From NCBI GenBank assembly GCA_027021605.1, contig JALUUA010000125.1, positions 1-11,817 of the forward strand: DNA of 11,817 nt. The letters run 5' to 3'. The position numbers and the translations under genes are program-made. How positions within the stretch are numbered: position 1 is the first letter of the stretch; each line of letters opens with the position of its first letter. A model generated the notes under the pieces. The model searched no databases and was not told where the DNA came from. It worked only from the letters and a program-made list of their open reading frames with translations. Positions 5,184 to 11,817 of the stretch are shown in pieces. This stretch comes from Candidatus Bipolaricaulota bacterium (lineage in GTDB: Bacteria; Bipolaricaulota; Bipolaricaulia; RBG-16-55-9).

Positions 5184-8100
5184 GCGTCATGAGCGGCTAC
5201 CTCCCGCCGGACTACATCGACAACCAGCGCGCGACGCTGGCCGAGGTGCTCGAGCGAGCGATCCGGGAGCTGGGCCAACGACGGCTCGACGTGGCCACGG
5301 GATACTTCCACCCGCGCGTCTGGCGCTGGTTGCGCGAAGCCTTTTGGCAATTGGAGTCCTTTCGGCTGCTGCTGGGCCGCGCGCCCGAACGGGAGGGCGC
5401 GGGCCTCGACCGCCTGGATCTCAAGCAGTACTTTCGCCGCAAGCTCCGCGAGGAGCTGGAGGCGCTGCCCCTCGACCGCGATCACCTGCGGCTCATCGAG
5501 GATCTCATCGAGTTTCTCAAGCAGGAGAGCGTCGAGGTGCGGCTCTACGCGAAGCCTTTCCTCCACGCGAAGGCGTACATCTTCCCCGAGATCGCCATCG
5601 TGGGCTCGAGCAACCTCACGCCCGCGGGGCTCACCCACAACTCCGAGCTCAACCTGGTGCGCAAGGAGGAGGCCGTCGCCCGGAGCCTCCAGGAGTGGTT
5701 CGAGGGGTTCTGGCAGGGGGCGGAGGACTACAAGCCCGAGCTGATCGAGCTGCTGGAGGCCTCCAAGTTCGGCGGGCGGCCCTACTCGCCCTATGAGGTC
5801 TTCCTCAAGGTGCTCTACGAGTACTTCAAGGACCGCTTGCCGGAGCCGGAGGCCCTGGCACCCACCACGGGGATCGAGCTGGCTTCCTTCCAGCGGGAGG
5901 GCACCCACTGGGCGCGGACCCTGCTGCGGCGGCACCGAGGCGTGCTCATCGCCGACGCCGTCGGCCTGGGAAAGACGTACATCGGGTTGGCTTTGCTGGA
6001 GCACTTTCTGCTTAAGGAGCGCCGTCGGGGACAGATTCCCAAGGGATTGGTCGTCTGCCCGGCGCAGCTGCGGGAGCTGCTCTGGAAGCCCAAGCTGGAG
6101 GAGCACGGTATCCTGGCTGCGATCTCCTCTCAGGAGGAGATGGGCCGCCGTGACTTCGACTGGGGGCGCTTCTCGCACTACGACGTCGTGCTGGTGGACG
6201 AGAGCCACAACTTCCGCAACCCCGGCACGCGGCGCTATCAGCACCTGCTGCGCCTCATCAGCTCGGGCAACCGCGACAAGCTCGTGATCCTGATGACGGC
6301 CACTCCGATCAACAACTCGATCTGGGATCTCTACCACCAGCTGATGCTGATCACCCGCGGCTCGGACGCCTACTTCCGCGACTGGGGGATCCGCGATCTG
6401 TACAGCTTCTTCCGCAAGGTGGCGCAGGGCGAGGCCGAAATCTTTGAGCTGCTGGAGCAGACGACCGTCCGCCGCAGCCGCTACGACCTCAAAAAGCGCC
6501 AGGAGGCCGGGGAGCGAATCACGCTGGGTGAGCAGGAGATCTGCTTCCCCGAGCGGGTGCTGCGGACCGTGAGCTACGATCTGACCTCGACGTATCAGGG
6601 CTTCTACGGTGAGATCGCCCAACAGATCGAGGCGCTGCAGCTGGCCAGCTACAACCTGGAGGCGTTCAAGCGCGACGGCCAACAGCGCGAAATCGACAGG
6701 AACAACGCGCTTATCGCCATTCTCAAGACCCTGTGGCTTAAGCGCTTGGAGAGCTCCGTGCAGGCGTTCGCGGAGAGCGTCCGCAACCAGCAACGCTTCC
6801 AGCGGCGCTTCTTCGAGCTGTTGCTGCAGAACAAGCTCCTTTCGGCCCGCGATTATAAGCGCCTCCTCGCGTTAGAAGCGGACGAGAAGGCCGACCCGGA
6901 GGCCGTGGAGGCGCTGTGGAACGAGCTGCCCGAGGTCTCGGTCCAGGAGTACGATCTGAGGGCGATCCGCCGCGCGGTCGAGCTGGACCTTTGTGTGTTC
7001 GACTCCATTCTCAAGAAGCTGCAAAGCATCTTGGAGGGCTCGCGGGCGGAGCCCCGCCGCGACGCGAAGCTCGAGCGCTTAAAATCGCTCCTTGAGGAGC
7101 TTCCAGGCGAAAAAGTGCTGGTCTTCACGTACTATCAGGACACGGCCCGCTATCTCTACGAGGGCCTGACGCGGGATCGGGAGTGGCAATCCCGAGCGGG
7201 GATTTCGGCAAAGGAGATCGGGCTGATCACGGGGGACACGAAGCCCAAGGAGCGGGAGCTCCTCATACGGCGCTTTGCGCCCCGCGCCAATGCCCTCCAA
7301 GCGCCGTCCGGGGAAGGAGGGCAACCCGGGCCGTCGGTGCTGAGGGTGCTCCTCAGCACCGACGTCCTCTCGGAGGGACAAAATCTGCAAGACGCCCGCA
7401 TCTGCATCAACTACGACCTGCACTGGAACCCGGTGCGGATGATCCAGCGGGCGGGACGGATCGACCGCATGGGCTCACCGCACGCGACGATCGAGATCTG
7501 CAACTTCTTCCCCGAGGAGGGGCTGGAGGAGCTGCTGGGATTGGTCGAGCGGCTGCAGCGGCGCATCGCCGACATCGACCGCACCGTGGGCCTGGACGCG
7601 AGCGTCCTGGGCGAGACGATCTCTCAGAAGTCGCTGGAGGAGCTGCGGCGGCTTCGCGCGGGGGATCCCACGGTGCTCGACGATCTGGAGCGGGAGGCCG
7701 AGCTGCTCGCCGCCGACGAGATGCGCCTCCCCCTGCTCGTCTCGCTCCAGGAGCTGGGGGAGGAGCGCATCAAAGAACTGCCCCTGGGCATCCATAGCGG
7801 GAAGCGGGGCGAGGTGGAGGGCGTCTTCTTCGCGTTCCGCGCCAAGGACCGCCACTTCTGGCGCTTCTATCCCCTGGATGGCGAGGATGAGGAGCCCCTA
7901 ACGGACAAGCGAAAGCTCTTTCACTGGATTTGCTGCGACCGCGACGAGCCGCGGGTGTTGCCCCCGAACGCTTGGGAGACGGTCTTCCCGCTGCTGGAGC
8001 GGGCCACCGGCGACGTTTTGAAGGAGCTGGAGGCACAGCGGGTGCACCGCAAAGTCAAAGAACCCCTCAAGGGGCTGAGTCGCAAGCTTTACGCCGCCCT

Positions 8101-8392
8101 CGAGCAGCTTGACGCGTGGGAGGCCGTTCCCAGCGAGCAGCGCGCCCGCCTGCTGGGGACGCTGGAGGCCGTCCCCCTCAAGCCCTTTGAGCGGGATCCC
8201 CGGTTAAGAGCCCTTTGGGCGCGCTTTCAGGAGGACCGGGACGTTCAGGCCCTGGCGGAGGGGCTCGACGCCTTCTTCCGAGAGCACGGTCTCCACGCTC
8301 CCCCCGACGAGGGGGCGGGATCGCCCGCCACGCCGGAGCGGATCACGGCGGAGGACCTGCGGCTGGTGGCGTACTTGGTGCTCTCCCCGTAA
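5180..8392 (+). CDS. PLD-nuclease/SNF2 helicase fusion, restriction or defence type
   Basis: This 1,070-residue fusion has an N-terminal phospholipase D-family domain (about 1-200) with one active-site motif, H129-A-K131 and then GSSN to N145. The usual Asp five residues after the Lys is Pro, with Glu next to it. Single-motif PLD nucleases such as BfiI form their site by dimerising. A SNF2/superfamily 2 translocase follows: Walker A DAVGLGKT (259-266), DESH (340-343), TATP (373-376), KVLVFTYYQD in the second lobe, SEGQNLQ (731-737) and QRAGRIDR (756-763). A helical insert lies between the lobes, and an uncharacterised region follows from 764. All ATPase motifs are intact, so it should move on DNA. 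SNF2 and PLD proteins are separate subunits in DISARM; here they are fused. GTG 5180 overlaps the toxin stop; ATG 5189, with GGTGA upstream, is an equally good start. Confidence 0.9.
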   Translation: MSVMSGYLPPDYIDNQRATLAEVLERAIRELGQRRLDVATGYFHPRVWRWLREAFWQLESFRLLLGRAPEREGAGLDRLDLKQYFRRKLREELEALPLDRDHLRLIEDLIEFLKQESVEVRLYAKPFLHAKAYIFPEIAIVGSSNLTPAGLTHNSELNLVRKEEAVARSLQEWFEGFWQGAEDYKPELIELLEASKFGGRPYSPYEVFLKVLYEYFKDRLPEPEALAPTTGIELASFQREGTHWARTLLRRHRGVLIADAVGLGKTYIGLALLEHFLLKERRRGQIPKGLVVCPAQLRELLWKPKLEEHGILAAISSQEEMGRRDFDWGRFSHYDVVLVDESHNFRNPGTRRYQHLLRLISSGNRDKLVILMTATPINNSIWDLYHQLMLITRGSDAYFRDWGIRDLYSFFRKVAQGEAEIFELLEQTTVRRSRYDLKKRQEAGERITLGEQEICFPERVLRTVSYDLTSTYQGFYGEIAQQIEALQLASYNLEAFKRDGQQREIDRNNALIAILKTLWLKRLESSVQAFAESVRNQQRFQRRFFELLLQNKLLSARDYKRLLALEADEKADPEAVEALWNELPEVSVQEYDLRAIRRAVELDLCVFDSILKKLQSILEGSRAEPRRDAKLERLKSLLEELPGEKVLVFTYYQDTARYLYEGLTRDREWQSRAGISAKEIGLITGDTKPKERELLIRRFAPRANALQAPSGEGGQPGPSVLRVLLSTDVLSEGQNLQDARICINYDLHWNPVRMIQRAGRIDRMGSPHATIEICNFFPEEGLEELLGLVERLQRRIADIDRTVGLDASVLGETISQKSLEELRRLRAGDPTVLDDLEREAELLAADEMRLPLLVSLQELGEERIKELPLGIHSGKRGEVEGVFFAFRAKDRHFWRFYPLDGEDEEPLTDKRKLFHWICCDRDEPRVLPPNAWETVFPLLERATGDVLKELEAQRVHRKVKEPLKGLSRKLYAALEQLDAWEAVPSEQRARLLGTLEAVPLKPFERDPRLRALWARFQEDRDVQALAEGLDAFFREHGLHAPPDEGAGSPATPERITAEDLRLVAYLVLSP
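7332..7364 (+). repeat. Perfect 14-bp inverted repeat inside the helicase gene
   Basis: CGTCGGTGCTGAGG (7332-7345) is followed by a five-base spacer and its exact complement (7351-7364). The GC-rich stem should be very stable in RNA. It encodes the strand just before the SEGQNLQ motif. There is no T-run after it, so it is not an ordinary terminator. Confidence 0.75.
8343..8392. other. 50-bp tail-to-tail gene overlap
   Basis: The plus-strand helicase gene (stop TAA 8390-8392) and the minus-strand ABC gene (stop at 8343-8345) converge and share 50 bases. The typical end of LolD-type proteins, VVELRDGR, falls exactly before the shared part. I take this as the right junction of the accessory block; there is no room for terminators between the two genes. 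Confidence 0.7.
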
Positions 8393-9053
8393 GCCTACCG
8401 TCCCGCAGCTCGACGACCGCGTGGGCGTAGGAGGCCGCCTCGCGGTTGTGCGTGGCCAGCACCACCGTAAGCCCGTCGCGCTCGTTCAGCTCACGGATGA
8501 GCTCTAAGATTTGGTGCCCCGTCTCAGAGTCCAAATTCCCCGTGGGCTCGTCGGCCAGGAGCACCTCGGGGTTTGTGATCAAGGCGCGGGCGATCGCCAC
8601 CCGCTGCTGCTCCCCGCCCGAAAGCTCCGAGGGCTTATGCGCCCGACGACGCAAAAGCCCCACCCGCTCCAAGAGGGCCTCCGCCCGCCGTCGGCGTTCC
8701 TTCGGAGCCACCCCCTGCAGCACCAGGGGCAGCTCGACGTTCTCTCGGGCCGTAAGGTGGGGCAAGAGCTGAAAGGCCTGAAACACGAATCCGACGTGTT
8801 GCGAGCGCCACCGCGCCCGCTGGGAGGTGCTCATTCCCCCCAAGTCCCGATCCCGCCACAGCACCCGGCCCCGGGTGGGGACGTCCAACCCGCCCATCAG
8901 GTGCAGTAACGTGGACTTCCCCGATCCCGACGGTCCCATCACCGCCAGGAACTCCCCCGAGTCCAGGGAGAGCGTGACGTCCCGCAGTGCGTGGACGGGC
9001 ACGATCCCTGCGACGTACGTCTTCGAGACCCCCTCAAGCCGCAGGAGCGCCAT
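8343..9053 (-). CDS. ABC transporter ATP-binding protein, LolD/MacB type
   Basis: This 236-residue protein is a single nucleotide-binding domain. It powers a membrane permease by ATP hydrolysis. Walker A is GPSGSGKST (40-48), the Q-loop is Q92, the signature is LSGGEQQR (144-151), Walker B is VLLADEPT (164-171) and the switch His is H202. The D-loop GNLDSETG and the insert after VPVHALRDV are typical of the LolD/MacB/FtsE branch, which serves MacB-like permeases in lipoprotein release or efflux. No permease is in the window; it may lie elsewhere. The ATG at 9051-9053 starts 20 bases inside the end of murE, suggesting coupled translation. The last 16 residues, Pro/Ala-rich from 221 on, are read from the strand opposite the helicase 3' end and look like an added tail. 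Confidence 0.9.
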   Translation of the reverse strand: MALLRLEGVSKTYVAGIVPVHALRDVTLSLDSGEFLAVMGPSGSGKSTLLHLMGGLDVPTRGRVLWRDRDLGGMSTSQRARWRSQHVGFVFQAFQLLPHLTARENVELPLVLQGVAPKERRRRAEALLERVGLLRRRAHKPSELSGGEQQRVAIARALITNPEVLLADEPTGNLDSETGHQILELIRELNERDGLTVVLATHNREAASYAHAVVELRDGRLTGRAPSTPPAAGPPP

Positions 9054-10551
9054 CAGGTCCCCGCTCCAGCGCGCCCAGCTTGACCAAGAACTCGAGGTCG
9101 TTGAAGGGCACGGATCGATCTCGAAAGAGCTGGTAGCGCTCGTGGCCCTTGCCCGCGATGAGCACGCAGTCCCCGGGCCCCGCCCAGGAGAGCGCCCGCT
9201 CGATCGCCCGGCGGCGATCGGGGATGGCTTCATAGGGGGCCTGCGGGTGGGCCGCGCACAGCCCCTGTTCGATCTCTTGGAGGATCGTCCGCGGGTCCTC
9301 ACCCTTGGGGTTGTCGCTGGTGAGGATCACGTAATCACCGAGACGCGCGGCGATCGCGCCCATGAGGGGGCGCTTGAGGCGGTCGGAATCGCCGCCGCAG
9401 CCGAAGACGACGACCACCCGCGGGTAGAACTCCCGCAGAAACCGCAGCACCCGCTCCAGGGAGTCGGGCGAGTGGGCGAAGTCCACGGCCACCGCAAAGC
9501 CCCCCTTGGCCCGGTAGAGCTCCAGCCGTCCGGGGACGCCCTTTACGCCTTCCAGTCGCTCTCGGATGCGGTCGATGGGCACGCCCGCGGCAAGCCCCAC
9601 GCCCACGGCCGCGAGCGCGTTCTCCAGCATGAACGGCCCCGGGGTTTTCAACGTCAGGGGGAACGAGCCGCAGGGGGTGTGCACCCGACAGCGCGTCCCC
9701 TCCAGCCCCAACGCGAGATCCTCCGCCGTGACGTCGGCCTTCGCGCTCCGGCCGTACGTGATCGTGGGGGTAGCGGCGGGAATCGCCTGCAGCACGCGAA
9801 GCGCCGCGGGATCGTCGAGGTGGACGATCGCCACGGCCGCGGGCTTCAGCGCGCGAAACAGCCGAAGCTTGCTCTCAAGGTACGCCTCCAGGTCGGGAAA
9901 GTAGTCGAGGTGGTCCTGGCTGAAGCTGGTGAAGACGGCCACATCGAAGTCCACGGCGTGAACGCGCTGCTGGTGCAGGGCGTGGGCGGAGACCTCCAGC
10001 ACGAGATTTCGCTTCCCTTGGCGTAAGGCTTCCCACGCCCAGCGCTGGAAGTCCTCCGGGGAGGGCGTCGTCTGCTCCAGGTGTCTTCGAAGGGAGTTCG
10101 TCACCGTGCTGATGAGTTCGGTAGCCGTCTCCCCCAGCACCGCCGCGGCGAAGTGCGCCGCCGACGTCTTCCCCTTGGTGCCCGTGATCCCTACGGTGAA
10201 GAGTTTACGGGTTGGGTTGCCGTAAAACTCCGCGCTGAGCTCCGCCAGCGCCCGCCGGCCGTTCGGCACCGTGAGGTACGCCGCTGAAGAACCCGATGGC
10301 AAGGGAAAGAGAAGGTGCGGCCGGGGAGGGCGCTCGGCCACGATGGCCACGGCCCCCCGCGCGATCGCCTCGGGGATATAGCGATGCCCGTCGGCGGCGT
10401 GGCCCCGAATCGCGACGAAGAGGCTCCCGGACCGGACGCGGCGGGAATCCGCGGTGATTCCCGCAATGAGGGGATCGCAATCCTCGGCCCCGGCGCAGTC
10501 GTAGGGCATAGAGAGGGCGCTCAGAAGCTCGCTTAGGCGTCGTGCGGGCAT
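9034..10551 (-). CDS. murE: UDP-N-acetylmuramoyl-peptide ligase MurE
   Basis: This 505-residue Mur ligase adds the third residue (meso-diaminopimelate, L-lysine or L-ornithine) to UDP-MurNAc-L-Ala-D-Glu in the cytoplasm, using ATP. Domain 1 holds the UDP-binding region (ITADSRRVRSGSLFVAI, 32-48). Domain 2 has the ATP loop GITGTKGKT (121-129), LEVSAHAL (185-192), FSQDHLDYF (210-218) and the Lys of YLESKLRLF (224-232), probably carbamylated. Domain 3 has GVPGRLE, VDFAHSPDSL, SDNPKGEDP (412-420) and AGKGHERY (466-473). The specificity motif is DNPK where diaminopimelate enzymes have DNPR. The start ATG (10549-10551) lies 17 bases after gyrB; 61 in-frame codons further upstream overlap gyrB and do not look like MurE. 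The 3' end overlaps the ABC gene by 20 bases. Confidence 0.95.
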   Translation of the reverse strand: MPARRLSELLSALSMPYDCAGAEDCDPLIAGITADSRRVRSGSLFVAIRGHAADGHRYIPEAIARGAVAIVAERPPRPHLLFPLPSGSSAAYLTVPNGRRALAELSAEFYGNPTRKLFTVGITGTKGKTSAAHFAAAVLGETATELISTVTNSLRRHLEQTTPSPEDFQRWAWEALRQGKRNLVLEVSAHALHQQRVHAVDFDVAVFTSFSQDHLDYFPDLEAYLESKLRLFRALKPAAVAIVHLDDPAALRVLQAIPAATPTITYGRSAKADVTAEDLALGLEGTRCRVHTPCGSFPLTLKTPGPFMLENALAAVGVGLAAGVPIDRIRERLEGVKGVPGRLELYRAKGGFAVAVDFAHSPDSLERVLRFLREFYPRVVVVFGCGGDSDRLKRPLMGAIAARLGDYVILTSDNPKGEDPRTILQEIEQGLCAAHPQAPYEAIPDRRRAIERALSWAGPGDCVLIAGKGHERYQLFRDRSVPFNDLEFLVKLGALERGPDGAPAA

Positions 10552-10568
10552 CCCCGTTAGACGTCGGG

Positions 10569-11817
10569 TTAGATGTCGAGGTTCGTGGTCAGCGCCGCGT
10601 TCTCCATGATGAACTCGCGCCGCGGGCCGACCTCGCTCCCCATCAGGATTGTGAAGAGCTCCTCCGCCTCGAGGGCGTCCTCGATGGTGACCTGCTTGAG
10701 CACGCGGTTCTCGGGGTTGAGGGTCGTCTCCCACAGCTCTTGCGGGTTCATCTCGCCCAGCCCCTTGAAGCGCTTGAGCTCAAACTTCCCGTCGTTCTTC
10801 TTGCGGAACTCCTCCAGCTCCTCGTCGCTGTAGAGGTAGATGACCTTCTTGCCCTGCTTGACTTGATAGAGGGGCGCCTGGGCGATGTAGAGGTGGCCGT
10901 GCTCGATGAGGGGACGGAAGTTGCGGAAGAAGAACGTCAACAGCAGGGTGCGGATGTGCGCCCCGTCGATGTCCGCGTCCGCCAGCAAAATGATCTTGTG
11001 GTAGCGGAGCTTGCTCCGATCGAACTCCTCGCGGATTCCCGTCCCCAGCGCGGTGATGATCGAGTTCAGCTCCTTATTGTCGAGCAGCTTGCTCAAGGGT
11101 GCCTTCTCGACGTTCAGCACCTTGCCGCGCAGGGGGAGGATGGCTTGAAATTCACGGTTGCGCCCCTGCTTGGCGCTCCCCCCCGCGGAGTCGCCCTCGA
11201 CGATGAACAGCTCGCACTTGGCGGGATCTTTCTCCGAGCAGTCGGCCAGCTTCCCGGGCAGCGCCGAGGAGCTGAGGAGCCCCTTGCGCCGCACCAGCTG
11301 GCGGGCCTTCTTCGCCGCCAGGCGGGCGTGCGCGGCTTGGAGGGCCTTCTCTAGGATGACCCGGGCCACGTTGGGGTTCTTGTTGAAGTAGAGCGAGAGC
11401 TGCTCCCGGACGACGTTGAAGGTCTTCTCTTGGATCTCGGGGTTGCCCAGCTTCGTCTTCGTCTGGCCCTCGAACTGGGGCTCCGTCAGCTTCACGGAGA
11501 GAATCGCGGTAAGCCCCTCGCGCACGTCGCGGCCGTCCAAGTTCTCGACGTCTTTTGTGAGGATCTTCTTCTCGCGGCCGTACTCGTTGAGCACCCGGGT
11601 GAGGGCGGACTTAAAGCCCGTGAGGTGGGTGCCGCCCTCCTTGGTGTTGATGTTGTTGGCAAACGCGAAGACGTTCTCGTCGAAGTCGGCAGTGTACTGC
11701 ATCGCCACCTCGATGACGATGTCGCCGTTGGCCCCCTCCTCGCTCTTGAAGTAGATGATCTCGTCGTGGAGGGGCTGCTTGCCCTCGTTGAGGTGCTTGA
11801 CGAACTCGACGATGCCG
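10569..11817 (-). CDS. gyrB: DNA gyrase subunit B, C-terminal two thirds (partial)
   Basis: The frame is open to the right window edge, giving about 416 residues; roughly the first 220, with the ATPase pocket, lie outside. GyrB hydrolyses ATP to drive negative supercoiling with GyrA. Visible in order are the end of the ATPase domain (GIVEFVKHLN near the edge), the transducer domain (KEGGTHLTGFKSALTRVLN), the TOPRIM domain with FIVEGDSAGGSAKQGRN and ADADIDGAHIRTLL (metal-binding Glu and Asp residues kept), and the tail FKGLGEMNPQELWETTL...NLDI. LPLRGKVLNVEKA favours GyrB over ParE. There is no long insert of the enterobacterial kind, so the full protein should be the short form of about 640 residues. 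Internal GTG/ATG codons near 11700 are not the start. murE follows after 17 bases. Confidence 0.95.
   Translation of the reverse strand, partial: GIVEFVKHLNEGKQPLHDEIIYFKSEEGANGDIVIEVAMQYTADFDENVFAFANNINTKEGGTHLTGFKSALTRVLNEYGREKKILTKDVENLDGRDVREGLTAILSVKLTEPQFEGQTKTKLGNPEIQEKTFNVVREQLSLYFNKNPNVARVILEKALQAAHARLAAKKARQLVRRKGLLSSSALPGKLADCSEKDPAKCELFIVEGDSAGGSAKQGRNREFQAILPLRGKVLNVEKAPLSKLLDNKELNSIITALGTGIREEFDRSKLRYHKIILLADADIDGAHIRTLLLTFFFRNFRPLIEHGHLYIAQAPLYQVKQGKKVIYLYSDEELEEFRKKNDGKFELKRFKGLGEMNPQELWETTLNPENRVLKQVTIEDALEAEELFTILMGSEVGPRREFIMENAALTTNLDI

Noticed and set aside
5168..6793. Long minus-strand open frame (541 codons) opposite the helicase gene
   Set aside because: It mirrors the codon pattern of the plus-strand gene, has no recognisable domain, and the plus strand holds all PLD and SNF2 motifs.
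9054..9302. 83-residue N-terminal extension of the ABC protein
   Set aside because: The extension is Arg/Ser-rich antiphase reading of murE; the ATG at 9051-9053 begins a normal ABC domain.
8827..10026. Plus-strand open frame (399 codons) opposite the ABC and murE genes
   Set aside because: It is the antisense shadow of two genes with full motifs; no family features and no ribosome site.
10542..11354. Plus-strand open frame (270 codons) opposite gyrB
   Set aside because: A Leu/Val/Glu-rich shadow of the GyrB coding strand with no independent support.

Overview
This is a bacterial chromosome segment in which an accessory, defence-type block sits between two stretches of ordinary chromosome. 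Shine-Dalgarno starts, stop-start overlaps, a gyrB-murE gene string and a Sec signal peptide all point to a bacterium. The flanks are GC-rich: a 60-base sample inside murE counts 68% GC. A sample inside the DUF1828 gene counts 48%. I cannot name the phylum. The MurE specificity motif is DNPK, so even the cell-wall diamino acid is uncertain.

Left part (1-1546), all on the minus strand: the start of a secreted protein running off the window edge, a SET-domain lysine methyltransferase-like protein, and a DUF4145 protein with a zinc-binding N-terminus.

Middle part (1547-8392), all on the plus strand: a complete 1,209-bp insertion sequence (IS) with 13-bp perfect terminal inverted repeats and an IS4-superfamily transposase. 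Next come the headless C-terminus of a type IIG/Eco57I-class DNA methyltransferase (TaqI-like specificity domain), a two-gene DUF6978-like/DUF1828-DUF1829 unit, a VapBC-type toxin-antitoxin pair, and a 1,070-residue fusion of a phospholipase D-family nuclease domain with a SNF2-type helicase. The junctions DUF6978/DUF1828 and antitoxin/toxin are ATGA overlaps and toxin/helicase is a GTGA overlap, so the genes look translationally coupled. The IS has no target-site duplication and the front of the methyltransferase is absent, which implies deletion or recombination at the IS.

Right part (8343-11817), all on the minus strand: gyrB (5' end off the window), murE, and a LolD/MacB-type ABC ATPase gene, closely packed and probably one operon. 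The ABC gene runs tail-to-tail into the helicase gene with a 50-bp overlap, so this is likely the right edge of the inserted block.

Working model (inference): a DISARM-like or type I/IIG-like restriction module, with methyltransferase/specificity protein plus PLD-SNF2 translocase-nuclease, lost its modification subunit through an IS-linked event. The helicase gene survived, physically tied to a toxin-antitoxin pair and next to a second uncharacterised two-gene module whose second protein may carry a degenerate PD-(D/E)XK-like core.
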